Notes: a model not told the origin generated them from the letters alone. Counted from the first letter of the stretch, positions 17,025-25,765 are shown. The stretch is 40,884 nucleotides of DNA from Oscillospiraceae bacterium (GCA_019423755.1 JAHZAU010000020.1:1-40884), one strand, 5' to 3'. Translations and numbers: made by a program.

Positions 17025-18122
17025 CTAAAAGACCGGCGGCAGGCCGCTGGTGTCCATCTGCAGGGCGGCACGCTCCTGGGGCGCCAGGGCGGCGATATAG
17101 CGCTCTTCCAGCGGCACCCACCGCTGCAAAAACTGCGGCAGCATGTCGGGGTTTCGCTGGGCCAGACGCTGGGTCTGGACGGCGGGCTCTACCGTCAGGA
17201 ACACCGCCTCCTGATAGAAGGGCGCCAGCGCCGGGTGCAGGCTGTAGCTACCCTCGGCCACCACCAGCCCGCCGGCGGGGATGGTCACCTTGTTGGGGGA
17301 AAAGTCCCCGGTGCGGCAGCAGAAGGGCGCAAAGCAGGCGTCCCGGTTTTGGGAAAGGGGCTGCAGCACCTCCTGGGCAAAGCGCTCCCAGTGGACGTTC
17401 TCCCCCGGTTGGGCCAGGCGCTCCCGGGTGCGCAGCGCCGGCGGCAGGAAGAAGTCGTCCAGATGCACCACCGGGCAAGCGAGTATCCGCCCCAGCAGCG
17501 CCGCCAGGGTGGATTTGCCGCTGGCGCAGCGGCCGTCGATGGCAAGCAGAACGGTGCGCCCGGCGGCCTGGGCCTCCTTTTGCAGGAGGGCGGCTCGTTT
17601 CAGCACCGGCCAGAAGAAGGCCGCCTGCCCCGAGATGAGCCGATAGTGGGGGCGGTAGGCGGCGCGGAAGGCGGTGCTGTGGCTCATAGGGGGCAGCGGG
17701 TCCGGCTGGGCGAGAAAGGCCGCGGCCTCCTGCTCCAAGGCGGCGGTGTCCAGCCCCAGGGAGGGGGCCTGCCGGCGCAGCGCCTCCCACCGGCGGACAA
17801 AGCCCTCCCGGCTGCCTCGGCCCACGGTGCTTTGGGCGGCGTCCCAGAAGGCCCGGGCCAGCAGCTCCTGCTCCGCCGGGTCGGGGGAGAGGGGCATACG
17901 GCAAAGCCCCCCGCCTACCCAAAACGGCGGCGGGACGGGCCGATCTTCCAGGCTGGCGGCCTCCTGGGCGATGCCCCGGCGGCAGGCGTCAGGGGCGGGG
18001 GCCAGATGCCCGGGGCCAAACTCCGCTTGATAAAGCAGCTTGAGCCAGTCCTGGGGCTGGGAAAGCGGGTAGCAAAGGCGGTGCTGGCAAAACACCTCCT
18101 CGAGGGTATGGGGCAGAAACAT
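17025..18122 (-). CDS. Uridine-kinase-like P-loop protein with unknown N-terminal domain
   Basis: 365 residues in two parts. Residues 1 to about 170 form a domain I do not recognise, with the string YQAEFGPGHL near residue 31. Residues about 178-365 resemble the uridine kinase/phosphoribulokinase P-loop family: Walker A GRCASGKST (187-195), HLDDFF (210-215) as the Walker B-like substrate loop, and a later VVAEGSYSLHP turn typical of uridine kinases. It may phosphorylate a nucleoside, sugar or vitamin; the substrate is unknown. An AAAGGAGG site precedes the ATG. It lies 51 bp after the ThrE-type pair and is probably in the same transcript. Confidence 0.75.
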   Translation of the reverse strand: MFLPHTLEEVFCQHRLCYPLSQPQDWLKLLYQAEFGPGHLAPAPDACRRGIAQEAASLEDRPVPPPFWVGGGLCRMPLSPDPAEQELLARAFWDAAQSTVGRGSREGFVRRWEALRRQAPSLGLDTAALEQEAAAFLAQPDPLPPMSHSTAFRAAYRPHYRLISGQAAFFWPVLKRAALLQKEAQAAGRTVLLAIDGRCASGKSTLAALLGRILACPVVHLDDFFLPPALRTRERLAQPGENVHWERFAQEVLQPLSQNRDACFAPFCCRTGDFSPNKVTIPAGGLVVAEGSYSLHPALAPFYQEAVFLTVEPAVQTQRLAQRNPDMLPQFLQRWVPLEERYIAALAPQERAALQMDTSGLPPVF

Positions 18123-18173
18123 AGTGGGTCCTCCTTTGGGGGATTGGGGGGAAAAGACGGCAAAATCGCCGGG

Positions 18174-18617
18174 TCAGCGGCGGTGTTCGGCGCGGATCTG
18201 GGTCCACAGCCGCACCAGGGAGGACACCACCAGCACCCCGATGGCGATGGCCCCGGCGATGGCGAAGGTGTGCAGCCCGGTGTTGATGAAGTTGTCGGTA
18301 TCGCCGTTGACGCAGTATTCCATGGTGTAGTAGATGCCGCTTCCCGGCACCAGGGGCAGGATGGCCATCATCAAAAAGCCGGTGACCGGGGATTTAAACA
18401 CCCGCGCCATGATCTCGGCGTAGATGGTCAGCCCCAGGGAAGCTAAGAAGAAGCCCAGCAGGTCGCCGCCGATGGGCTCGCAGATCACATACAAAAACCA
18501 GCTGAGCACCCCGCCCATGGAGGCGGCGGTGATATAGCCCGGCGAGCGGAACTGAAAGAGGATGCAGAAGCCGACGCAGAGCATAAAAACATCAAATAAG
18601 GTGAGCAGAAGCTCCAT
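18174..18617 (-). CDS. ThrE-type exporter, small subunit (ThrE_2/DUF3815)
   Basis: A 147-residue membrane protein with four or five hydrophobic segments and the ILPLVPGSGIYYTM loop typical of the ThrE_2 (YjjB-like) half of threonine/serine exporters. It works with the adjacent larger subunit. The ATG at 18617 is chosen because AAAGGAG lies 11 bases upstream; the longer frame would start inside that ribosome site. It follows the large subunit by 25 bp. Confidence 0.88.
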   Translation of the reverse strand: MELLLTLFDVFMLCVGFCILFQFRSPGYITAASMGGVLSWFLYVICEPIGGDLLGFFLASLGLTIYAEIMARVFKSPVTGFLMMAILPLVPGSGIYYTMEYCVNGDTDNFINTGLHTFAIAGAIAIGVLVVSSLVRLWTQIRAEHRR

Positions 18618-18642
18618 AACGGTCCAAACTCCTTTCAAGGGG

Positions 18643-19404
18643 CTAAAGCCCCAGCCCGCGGAAGAGGGCGATGGCGATACCGGCGCCCAGCGCGATGCCC
18701 AGGGCCACCAGCAGGGATTCGGTGAGCTTGATCATGCCGGCGATCAGGTCGCCGGAGATAATGTCGCGCATAACGTTGGTGATGGCGATGCCGGGCACCA
18801 GGTTCATAAAGGTGCCGATGATCATCAGGTCCGAGTGGTCGGCCAGCCCCAGGCTGACGCTGGCCAGCGACAGGGTGGCCACCAAGGCGCTGCCCATGAT
18901 ATTGACAAAGAAGGAGTTGGTCTGGTAGCGCTGGAGCACCCACAGGCAGAGCCGCAGCAGGATGCCGCTGAAAAAGGCGCAGCTGGCGTCCCGCAGGTTG
19001 CCGCCGTAAAAGAGGGTGAAAAAGAAGGAGATCATCGCCATGGCGAACACCTGCACCGGCAGGGAGTAGTCCTTCTGGCTAAGGATGCGGTCCAGCTCCT
19101 GGCGGATGACGGCGGCGTCGGGGGCCTCCCGGCAGATGCGGCGGCAGAGGCTGTTGAGCTGGTCCACCCGGTGGACGTTGGTGGAGCTGGAGCGGATGCG
19201 CTTGATGCGGGTCAGCGGCTGGCCGTCCAGGTCGTTGACGGTGACCACGATGCAGGACGGGATGGAGAACACATCCCCGTCCATGACGCCGTAGGCGCGC
19301 AGGATGCGCTGGATGGAGTCCTCCACCCGGTAGATCTCGCCGCCGCTTTCGAGGATCTTCCACCCGATCTCGGTGGAAAGGTTGAGCAGTGTTTCACGGT
19401 CCAT
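18643..19404 (-). CDS. ThrE-type exporter, large subunit (DUF1212)
   Basis: A 253-residue protein with a soluble N-terminal half (about 1-115, with SGGEIYRVEDSI and the SSSTNVHRVDQLN stretch) and about five membrane helices in the second half, including NLVPGIAITNVMRDIISGD. This is the ThrE/YjjP domain. In Corynebacterium ThrE both halves are one protein; here they are split, as in E. coli YjjP-YjjB. Proposed roles include export of threonine, serine or dicarboxylates. The ATG at 19404 has GGGAGG upstream; the longer frame has none. Confidence 0.9.
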   Translation of the reverse strand: MDRETLLNLSTEIGWKILESGGEIYRVEDSIQRILRAYGVMDGDVFSIPSCIVVTVNDLDGQPLTRIKRIRSSSTNVHRVDQLNSLCRRICREAPDAAVIRQELDRILSQKDYSLPVQVFAMAMISFFFTLFYGGNLRDASCAFFSGILLRLCLWVLQRYQTNSFFVNIMGSALVATLSLASVSLGLADHSDLMIIGTFMNLVPGIAITNVMRDIISGDLIAGMIKLTESLLVALGIALGAGIAIALFRGLGL

Positions 19405-19473
19405 CTGGGACAAAACCTCCCTTATCTCTCGTACAAAGCCAAAGGCAGCCGCCCACGCGGCCGCAGCATAAAA

Positions 19474-19501
19474 ATAGTAGCATATTTTCGGGATTTGTCC
19501 A
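19474..19501 (-). promoter_or_regulatory. Promoter of the ThrE-type exporter operon
   Basis: On the minus strand: TGGACA (19496-19501), a 16-base spacer and TACTAT (19474-19479) preceded by TGC, an extended -10. The leader is about 65 bases. Confidence 0.65.
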
Positions 19502-19689
19502 GAGCTTTTCTGTCCGTCTGGCCCGTACAGAGCAGATTTTTGCCCCCGGGGAGGCGCAGCAAGGGGCAGCTCTGTCAAAAAACGGGAGAAACCCCGCCGT
19601 CCCCGCCCGATTTTCCAGCGATTTGGCCCAGGAAGGGGGGCCGATTTTGGCCTTTTGGCGGCAGAAACAGAGAATTTACATCATACTAA

Positions 19690-19718
19690 TTGGAATTTTG
19701 CCGGGGAAGTAGTATAAT
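19690..19718 (+). promoter_or_regulatory. Promoter of the polysaccharide flippase gene
   Basis: TTGGAA (19690-19695), a 17-base spacer and a perfect TATAAT (19713-19718), 47 bases before the GTG start. Confidence 0.8.
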
Positions 19719-19765
19719 ACAAACCAGTCCTGCCCCGCGCGGGAAAACAGCGAAGGAGTTGTAAC

Positions 19766-21187
19766 GTGAACAAGTATAAGACCCTCTTGTCCAATACGGT
19801 GATCTTTGCCATCGGTACCTTCAGTTCCAAGGTACTGGTGTTCTTGATGCTGCCGTTTTATACCAATATCCTCACCACCGAGGAATACGGCACGGTGGAC
19901 CTGCTGGTCCAGAGCAGCAACGTGCTGCTGCCGCTGGTGTCGGTGGGCATCATCAACGGCGTGGTCCGCTTCGGGCTGGATAAGCACTACCGCAAGCGGG
20001 ACGTGTTCACCACCGGCCTGCTTTCCATCCTGGGGGGCTTTTTGCTGCTGCTGGCCCTCTCGCCGGTGATCCGCATGTTCTCCTTCTTCCAGGGGCATAT
20101 GGTGCTGCTGTACAGCTTTATCCTCATGTCCTCCCTGCGCTCGCTTTGTTCGCAGTTTGTGCGCGCCCGGGGGCTGGTGCGGCTTTACGCCTTCGACGGC
20201 ATCTTAGCTACGGCCACCACCATCTTCTTTAACATCCTCTACCTGGCGGTGCTGCGGCTGGGCATCACCGGCTATATGCTGGCCATGTTTAGCTCCGACC
20301 TGCTTTCGGTGATCTTTTTGACCTTCTCCGCCCGGCTGTGGAAGTACCTGCACTTAAAGGGCCTCAACCGCGGCACCTCCCGGGATATGCTGCGCTACTC
20401 GGTGCCGCTGATCCCCAACACCATGATGTGGTGGATCACCAACGTCTCCGACCGCTACATCGTCACCTGGGCGCTGGGCCTGGCGATCAACGGCCTTTAC
20501 GGCATCGCCTACAAGGTCCCCAGCATCATCACCCTGGTGTCGGGGCTGTTTATGGACGCCTGGCAGATGTCCGCCGTTATCGAAAACGACCAGGACCGGG
20601 AGCGCTTCTTCTCCAAGGTCTTTTCCTACTATCAGGCGCTGATCTTCACCGGGGCTTCGGGGCTGATCCTCTGCTGCAAGCTTATGACCCTCATTCTCAA
20701 CCCCTCCTACTACGACGCCTGGCGGTATATGCCCTTCCTGCTCATGGCCACCGTCTTTAACTGCATGGTCAGCTTCCTGGGTACCGTCTACATGGTGGAA
20801 AAGAAGAGCATGATGAACATGGCCACCACCGTGGTGGGCGCGGTGCTCAATATCGTGCTCAGCTGGCTTTTGGTGCAGGTGCCGGTGTTTGAAGCCAACG
20901 GCGCCACCTTCGCCACCTTTGCCAGCTACTTTGTGGTGTTCCTGCTGCGGGCCGCCAACACCCGGCGCTTTATCCGCATCCGGATGCACGCCGGCAAGAT
21001 GGCCTTCAACACCATCATCCTGCTGATCCAGACCCTGGTGATGCTCACCGAGCCAGCCTTCTGGCTGCCGGTGGAACTGGTGCTCACCGCGGTCATGGTG
21101 CTGACCAACATGGGCGAGCTTTGGGCCACCGTCCGCCGGGTGCTGGTGCGGGTGCTGCGAAACCGCGCGGCCAAATCCACCCACTAA
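19766..21187 (+). CDS. Oligosaccharide/polysaccharide flippase (PST/Wzx type, MOP superfamily)
   Basis: A 473-residue membrane protein with about 12-14 hydrophobic segments. The N-terminus (FAIGTFSSKVLVFLMLPFYT, then TTEEYGTVDLL) is the signature of Wzx/PST polysaccharide transporters, which flip lipid-linked glycans across the membrane. The GTG start has GAAGGAG nine bases upstream. No glycosyltransferases adjoin it, so the glycan is unknown; such an orphan could serve cell-wall or teichoic-type polymers. It has its own promoter and terminator. Confidence 0.9.
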   Translation: MNKYKTLLSNTVIFAIGTFSSKVLVFLMLPFYTNILTTEEYGTVDLLVQSSNVLLPLVSVGIINGVVRFGLDKHYRKRDVFTTGLLSILGGFLLLLALSPVIRMFSFFQGHMVLLYSFILMSSLRSLCSQFVRARGLVRLYAFDGILATATTIFFNILYLAVLRLGITGYMLAMFSSDLLSVIFLTFSARLWKYLHLKGLNRGTSRDMLRYSVPLIPNTMMWWITNVSDRYIVTWALGLAINGLYGIAYKVPSIITLVSGLFMDAWQMSAVIENDQDRERFFSKVFSYYQALIFTGASGLILCCKLMTLILNPSYYDAWRYMPFLLMATVFNCMVSFLGTVYMVEKKSMMNMATTVVGAVLNIVLSWLLVQVPVFEANGATFATFASYFVVFLLRAANTRRFIRIRMHAGKMAFNTIILLIQTLVMLTEPAFWLPVELVLTAVMVLTNMGELWATVRRVLVRVLRNRAAKSTH

Positions 21188-21214
21188 ACCGCCCTTTTAC
21201 CCAAAACAAAAAAG

Positions 21215-21258
21215 ACCGGACCTTTTTGTCCCACACGGGGCAGAAGGGTCCGGTTTTC
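21215..21258. terminator. Bidirectional terminator, flippase / mobB
   Basis: A long hairpin with outer arm 21215-21222 pairing with 21247-21254 and an inner stem around a four-base loop (ACAC, 21233-21236). It has an A-run before and T-run after. It lies between convergent genes. Confidence 0.88.
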
Positions 21259-21281
21259 TGCGTTTAAAAGCTTTGGACAGT

Positions 21282-21860
21282 TTATCGGGGCAGGGCGGGC
21301 AGCACCCGCTCCAAAGCGGCCAGCAGGCCGTCGATGTCGTTCCAGTCCAGCACCGGCACCCCGTCGTAGTCCGGCGGCAGCTCTACCGGCCAGTCGGCGG
21401 CCACGGCGATGAGCTGTCCCGGCTCGGAGCGGGGCAGGCGGGTGTTTTCGGCGGTGTCCGGCACGTTGCGGCGCAGCAGCTCGATGCGCGGCCAGGGGAA
21501 CTGGTGGAAGCCTTCCAGCAGCACCAGGTCAAAGCCCGAAAACAGCGGCAGGATGTCCCCCAGCTCCAGCGGCTGCGGGGTCTGCACGCAGAGGGAAAAC
21601 TTGTTTTGGGAAAGCAGCGCCGACCCGGCGGCGCCGGCGGCCCGGGCTTTTTGGGTGTCGGTGCCCTGGGGCTCCCACTCCCAGTCGTGGGGGTCGTGTT
21701 TGAGGACGCAGACCCGCACCCCTTTCTGGGCCAGGCGTTCCACCAGGCGGCAGGTGAGGGTGGTCTTGCCGGTGTCCTTGAGGCCGGTGATCCCTGCTAC
21801 CGGCGGCAGCGGGCGGGCGGGTCCTTCCGGCAGCAGGCCGGGGAGTTTATTGTACTTCAT
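21282..21860 (-). CDS. mobB: Molybdopterin-guanine dinucleotide biosynthesis protein MobB
   Basis: A 192-residue GTP-binding protein with Walker A GLKDTGKTT (26-34), the KHDPHDW motif after the second strand and the LVLLEGFHQFPWPRIEL Walker B-like segment typical of MobB. MobB assists nucleotide attachment to molybdenum cofactor. It is last of three genes with a molybdoenzyme and its ferredoxin subunit; its start overlaps the ferredoxin gene by 14 bp, with AAGGAGG inside that gene. This coupling suggests it matures the upstream enzyme. Confidence 0.92.
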   Translation of the reverse strand: MKYNKLPGLLPEGPARPLPPVAGITGLKDTGKTTLTCRLVERLAQKGVRVCVLKHDPHDWEWEPQGTDTQKARAAGAAGSALLSQNKFSLCVQTPQPLELGDILPLFSGFDLVLLEGFHQFPWPRIELLRRNVPDTAENTRLPRSEPGQLIAVAADWPVELPPDYDGVPVLDWNDIDGLLAALERVLPALPR

Positions 21861-22293
21861 TGGTTTCCTCCTTGTAGGAAAGGGCCCCCATGGGGCAGGC
21901 GTTGACGCAGGCGGGGGCCAGCCCCTGGCTGACCCGTACCCAGCAGCCGTCGCATTTGACCAGCTTGCCGTCGGCACCGTATTGGGGCACCGAGAAGGGG
22001 CAGGCGGCGGCACATTTCCGGCAGCCGACGCAGGCTTCGCGTTTAAGCAGCACCAGGCCGGTCTCCTCGTCTTGGTACAAGGCCCCGGTGGGGCAGGCCG
22101 CGGCGCAGGGAGCGTCGGCGCAGTGGCGGCAGCTTTCGGTGAGGTAACCCAGCCCGTCCTCCCGCTGGACCAGCAGGCGGCAGGAGGGCGGCTGGTCGGC
22201 GGGGGAGGCGGCGTGCTGGTCGATGCAGGCCACCACGCAGGCCAAACATCCGGCGCACCGGCCGGGGTCGCAAGAGATCTTACTATATTTCAT
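21847..22293 (-). CDS. Four-cluster ferredoxin subunit of a molybdoenzyme
   Basis: A 148-residue electron-transfer protein of the DmsB/NrfC/HycB type. Sixteen cysteines form four [4Fe-4S] sets: Cys13/16/19/23, Cys55/58/63/67, Cys88/91/94/98 and Cys114/117/129/133. It passes electrons to or from the molybdopterin subunit encoded just upstream (6-bp gap). No NrfD/DmsC-like membrane anchor follows and there is no Tat signal, so the complex is probably cytoplasmic. Confidence 0.95.
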   Translation of the reverse strand: MKYSKISCDPGRCAGCLACVVACIDQHAASPADQPPSCRLLVQREDGLGYLTESCRHCADAPCAAACPTGALYQDEETGLVLLKREACVGCRKCAAACPFSVPQYGADGKLVKCDGCWVRVSQGLAPACVNACPMGALSYKEETNEVQ

Positions 22294-22299
22294 CGGTTG

Positions 22300-24435
22300 T
22301 TACCTGCTTTCTTGAGGTTGAGGGCCGTCGGGCCGCACCCGGCAGGGGCAGCTTTTGTAGCCGGGGAAGCCGGAAATGGGGTCGCAGTAGTCCAGGGGGA
22401 TCAGCTCGTTGGCGTCCTGGCCGGGCTTGCCGTGATAGAGGAACACCGTGCCCCGCACGCCGGAAGGGTTGTAGCGGCAGGGGATGGTCATGCTGCCGGA
22501 CCGGGTCTCGAGACGGACGGTCTGCCCGTCGGCGATGCCCAGCGGACGGGCGTCCTCGGGGTGCATCTCCAGGGCCAGGGGCTCCAGGTTTTCCAGCCAG
22601 CTCATCCGCCAGCAGCGGGAATGGAAGCGCTGGGGCTTGCGGCAGCCGGTGGAGAGGGTCAGCGGGTAGTCCTGGTTTTGCTGGGGGGTGAGGCGCTCCC
22701 GGTAGTCCTCATAGACCGGCAGGCCCTGGTAGCCGTGGCTTTGGGCGTAGCGTTCCAGCGCCTGGGAGCGAAACTCCACCTTGCCCGACGGGGTGGGCAG
22801 ACCGGCTTCGTAACAGCGAGGGGTGCGGGCGGCGGTGCGGCGGGCCTGCATCAGCTGGCCGGGCTGGGCGCGCAGCTCCTCCAGGCTGACGCCGCTGGGT
22901 TCCAAGCGCCAGCGCAGCCAGGCTTCGTAGTCGGGCAGGTCCAGCACCGGGTCGTGCAGCTCCATGCCGTGGGCCAGGGCCAGCAGGATCTCCACGTCGT
23001 TTTTCACGTCCGGGTAGGGCTGGATGACCTTGTCCTGGTAAAACAGCCAGCTGCCGCCCACCGCCTGCACCAGCTCCCGTTCCCAAGAGGTGGCCGCCGG
23101 CAGGACGTAGTCGGCGTATTTGGCGCTGTCGGTGAGGAAGAAGTCCACGCTGACGAAGAAGTCCAGGGTGGAAAGCGCCTGCAGCAGACGCTCAGGCTGG
23201 GGCCACATGCGGTGGTTCATGCCGAAGGCGACCACCGACCGGATGGGATAGGGCTTCTGCTCCAAGATGGCGTCGGCCAGGTGGATGCCCTGAGTCTCCT
23301 GGGGGCAAAGGTCCCGCCAGGCGGGGAACTCCTCGTCCCCGATGGCAGGGATGCCGCCTGCCCGCGGGAAGCCGGCCACCTCGCCGCCGTTGAGCCGCAC
23401 GCCGGGGCGGTAGGCGCAGTTGCCGCCGGGACGGTCAAAGTTGCCGGTCAGCGCCAGCAGCAGGAAGATGGCCCGGTAGTTCTGCACGCCGTTGCAGTTG
23501 TGGACCACCGGCGAGGCGGAAAACTGGATGGCCGAGGGGGTGTTTTGGGCAAAGAGACGGGCCGCCCGGCGGATCTGTTCGGCGGGGCAGCCGGTGATGG
23601 CCTCGGCTTTTTCCGGGGTGAAGGTGCGCACATATTCCCGGTACTCTGCAAAGCCGAAGCTGTACTGCCGGAGGAACTCGGCGTCCTCCAGCCCTTCTTC
23701 CAGGATCACATGGCCCATAGCCAGGGCCAGGGCGCCGTCGGTGCCGGGGCGGGGCTTCAGGTGCAGGTCGGCCAGCTGGGTGGTGTGGGTGTCCCGCGGG
23801 TCGACGCAAAGGATGGTGACGCCCCGCTCCTTGGCGCGGCGCAAGGCGTCGGCCCTAGGGGTACTGGAATGCATGGGGTTGGCGGCCCAGATCAGCAGGG
23901 TCCGGCAGGCGGACAGGTCCGGGGGAAGGGGCATGGTGCCGAAGACCGACTTCCACGCCAGTGCCACCGCGTGGAAGCAGGTGCTGGACTCGGTGCAGAA
24001 GTTGGGGGAGCCGTACTGGCAGGCCAGCCGGGCCAGCAGGCTGCGGTACCACTTGGGGTGGCCGCAGTAGAACACCGCCGACTGGGGGCCGTGCTCCTGC
24101 CGCTGGTGCAGCAGCCGGCGGCAGATATCCGAAAGGGCCTCCTCCCAGCTGACCGGTTCAAAGGAGCCGGAGCCGCGGGGCCCCACCCGGCGCAGCGGGG
24201 TGCGCACCCGCTCGGGGCTGAAAAGGAACTGCCGGCAGGCCGCGCCCTTGGCGCAGAAGCCGCTGGGGAAGGGAAGGTCCCGGCAGGGCTCCACCTTCAG
24301 GAGCGTGCCGTCCTTTTGGTAGGCGTTGAGGATGCAGTCCCCGCCGCAGACGTTGCAGATCGCTTTTTTGATGGTGATGCCGCTGTCGGGGCCGGGGATC
24401 TTGTGGGAGAGCAAGGTCTCTGGGGTCATATTCAT
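22300..24435 (-). CDS. Molybdopterin-dependent oxidoreductase, catalytic subunit (DMSO reductase family)
   Basis: A 711-residue bis-MGD enzyme. The N-terminal [4Fe-4S] site is Cys27/30/34/61 (CNVCGGDC ... GFCAKG). Domains with LIWAANPMHSSTP and later FVSVDFFLTDSAKYADYVLP bind the cofactor. The C-terminal barrel (about 590-711) has TLSTGCRKPQRFHSR. The likely molybdenum ligand is Cys153 in TESSTCFHA, by position against the selenocysteine of formate dehydrogenase H. No in-frame TGA is used. The substrate cannot be assigned: formate, sulfur/oxyanion or hydroxylated organic compounds are all possible. No Tat signal is seen. It leads an operon with the ferredoxin and mobB. Confidence 0.93.
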   Translation of the reverse strand: MNMTPETLLSHKIPGPDSGITIKKAICNVCGGDCILNAYQKDGTLLKVEPCRDLPFPSGFCAKGAACRQFLFSPERVRTPLRRVGPRGSGSFEPVSWEEALSDICRRLLHQRQEHGPQSAVFYCGHPKWYRSLLARLACQYGSPNFCTESSTCFHAVALAWKSVFGTMPLPPDLSACRTLLIWAANPMHSSTPRADALRRAKERGVTILCVDPRDTHTTQLADLHLKPRPGTDGALALAMGHVILEEGLEDAEFLRQYSFGFAEYREYVRTFTPEKAEAITGCPAEQIRRAARLFAQNTPSAIQFSASPVVHNCNGVQNYRAIFLLLALTGNFDRPGGNCAYRPGVRLNGGEVAGFPRAGGIPAIGDEEFPAWRDLCPQETQGIHLADAILEQKPYPIRSVVAFGMNHRMWPQPERLLQALSTLDFFVSVDFFLTDSAKYADYVLPAATSWERELVQAVGGSWLFYQDKVIQPYPDVKNDVEILLALAHGMELHDPVLDLPDYEAWLRWRLEPSGVSLEELRAQPGQLMQARRTAARTPRCYEAGLPTPSGKVEFRSQALERYAQSHGYQGLPVYEDYRERLTPQQNQDYPLTLSTGCRKPQRFHSRCWRMSWLENLEPLALEMHPEDARPLGIADGQTVRLETRSGSMTIPCRYNPSGVRGTVFLYHGKPGQDANELIPLDYCDPISGFPGYKSCPCRVRPDGPQPQESR

Positions 24436-24477
24436 GGAGAAAACCGCCTTTTCTGCTAGATATCACATACAAGCTTC

Positions 24478-24506
24478 AGTATAATACGCCCGGCGGCAGG
24501 GGGCAA
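24478..24506 (-). promoter_or_regulatory. Promoter of the molybdoenzyme operon
   Basis: On the minus strand: TTGCCC (24501-24506), a 17-base spacer and TATACT (24478-24483), about 43 bases before the start codon. Confidence 0.65.
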
Positions 24507-24574
24507 CGGTTTTGGCCCTTGCATAGAAAAAACCAATCTCTCCGCCCCGAACCTAAAAAATCTTTTTCGGCAAG

Positions 24575-24602
24575 AAAAAAGGCTGCCCGTTGCCGGGCAG
24601 CC
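24575..24602 (-). terminator. Terminator of the aldose 1-epimerase gene
   Basis: A perfect 9-bp stem (24581-24589 with 24594-24602) and four-base loop, followed on the minus strand by a T-run (24575-24580), 14 bases after the galM stop. Confidence 0.88.
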
Positions 24603-24615
24603 GGGGAAGGGCCGG

Positions 24616-25671
24616 TTAGTGCAGGCCGAAGCGGAACCAGGTCTCCTGGCGGTAGACCTCACCGGCGCGCAGCACCACGGTGGGAAACTCCGGGTGCTCC
24701 ATGGCGTTGGGCCAGCGCTGGGTCTCCAAGCAGAAGCCGGAGCGGTTGGGGTAGTGGGCGCCGTCCTTGCCGCGGATGGGGCAGTCGGCCAAGAAGTTGC
24801 CGGTATAAAGCTGCACGCCGGGCTCGGTGGTGGCAGCTTCCAGCTGGATGCCGGTGGTGTCGGACCAAGCGGTAGCAAAGGGCATGGCCTCCGGCTGGGG
24901 CTGGCGGCTGAGGACGAAGTTGTGGTCGTAGCCGCAGCCGATCTTCAGGTTGGGGTCGTCAAGGGCGATGTCCCGGCCGATGGGCTTGGGGGTACGGAAG
25001 TCGAAGGGGGTGCCCTCCACCGGGATCAGGCGGCCGGTGGGCATGCTGGTGGGGCCGTTTTCGGTGAAGGTGTCGGCCCGCAGGCAAAGGTTCTGGTCCA
25101 GGATGCTGCCGCTGTCGTGGCCGGAAAGGTTAAAGTAGGTGTGGTTGGTCAGGTTGACCACCGTGTCGGCGTCGCAAAGGGCGCGGTAGGAGATGGCCAG
25201 GCGGCAGCCGTCGTCAAAGCCGTAGGCCACCGAGGCGATGAGGTTGCCCGGGAAGCCCTGGTCCCCGTCGGGGGAAAGCAGGGTGAACACCACCCGGTCG
25301 CCGACGATCTGGTGCTTCCAAAGCTGCAGGCCGAAGCCCCCGGGGCCGCCGTGCAGCTGGCAGGCGTCGTTGCTGGGGGTCAGGTGGTAGGTGGTGCCGT
25401 TGAGGACGAAGCGGGAGTTGGCGATGCGGTTGGCGTGGCGGCCGGGCACCGCGCCCAGGTGGACGGTCTGGGCCTCGTAGTCGGCGGCATTGGCGCAGCC
25501 CAGGGCCACGTCCACGAGTTTGCCGCTGCGGTCCGGTACCCGGATGGATACCACCGAGGCGCCGTAGTTGGTCAGCTGGACCGAAGCGCCGGCGGCGTTG
25601 GTGAGGGTATAGCAGACGGCTTCGCGGCCGTCAGAAAGGCAGCCAAAGGGCTGGCAGGTGATGGTAGTCAT
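24616..25671 (-). CDS. galM: Aldose 1-epimerase (galactose mutarotase)
   Basis: A 351-residue mutarotase interconverting alpha and beta anomers of aldoses. The catalytic pair is His177 in NLTNHTYFNLSG and Glu316 in FCLETQRWP; substrate-binding His107 lies in QLHGG and Asp249 in CGYDHNFVL. Length and motifs match GalM. ATG 25671 follows GAGGAGGG; the ATG six codons upstream has no ribosome site. No other galactose genes adjoin, so it is a stand-alone transcription unit. Confidence 0.95.
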   Translation of the reverse strand: MTTITCQPFGCLSDGREAVCYTLTNAAGASVQLTNYGASVVSIRVPDRSGKLVDVALGCANAADYEAQTVHLGAVPGRHANRIANSRFVLNGTTYHLTPSNDACQLHGGPGGFGLQLWKHQIVGDRVVFTLLSPDGDQGFPGNLIASVAYGFDDGCRLAISYRALCDADTVVNLTNHTYFNLSGHDSGSILDQNLCLRADTFTENGPTSMPTGRLIPVEGTPFDFRTPKPIGRDIALDDPNLKIGCGYDHNFVLSRQPQPEAMPFATAWSDTTGIQLEAATTEPGVQLYTGNFLADCPIRGKDGAHYPNRSGFCLETQRWPNAMEHPEFPTVVLRAGEVYRQETWFRFGLH

Positions 25672-25728
25672 AGCAGGTTCCCTCCTCATAATACGTGCCG
25701 GGAGCGTCCCCGGCCGGTTGCTGCCCCC

Positions 25729-25757
25729 ATTATACTACAAAACCCAGCCGGGTTCCA
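25729..25757 (-). promoter_or_regulatory. Probable promoter of galM
   Basis: On the minus strand a perfect TATAAT (25729-25734) lies 57 bases before the start. The -35 position (25752-25757) reads TGGAAC, a poor match. Confidence 0.5.
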
Positions 25758-25765
25758 CATCTGCA

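Larger units (their letters stand above)
19405..19765. other. Intergenic region between divergent exporter and flippase genes
   Basis: No gene is seen in these 361 bases. They hold a divergent promoter pair (19474-19501 minus, 19690-19718 plus) with about 190 bases of GC-rich sequence between. No tRNA, riboswitch or repeat was recognised. Confidence 0.7.

Noticed and set aside
22300..24435. Selenocysteine in the molybdoenzyme
   Set aside because: No in-frame TGA occurs; the expected ligand position has a cysteine codon.
21409..24459. A 1016-codon open frame on the plus strand
   Set aside because: It is antisense to the mobB, ferredoxin and molybdoenzyme genes, which have clear motifs. High GC at third positions leaves the opposite frame open; its protein is low-complexity Gly/Ala/Gln/Val.
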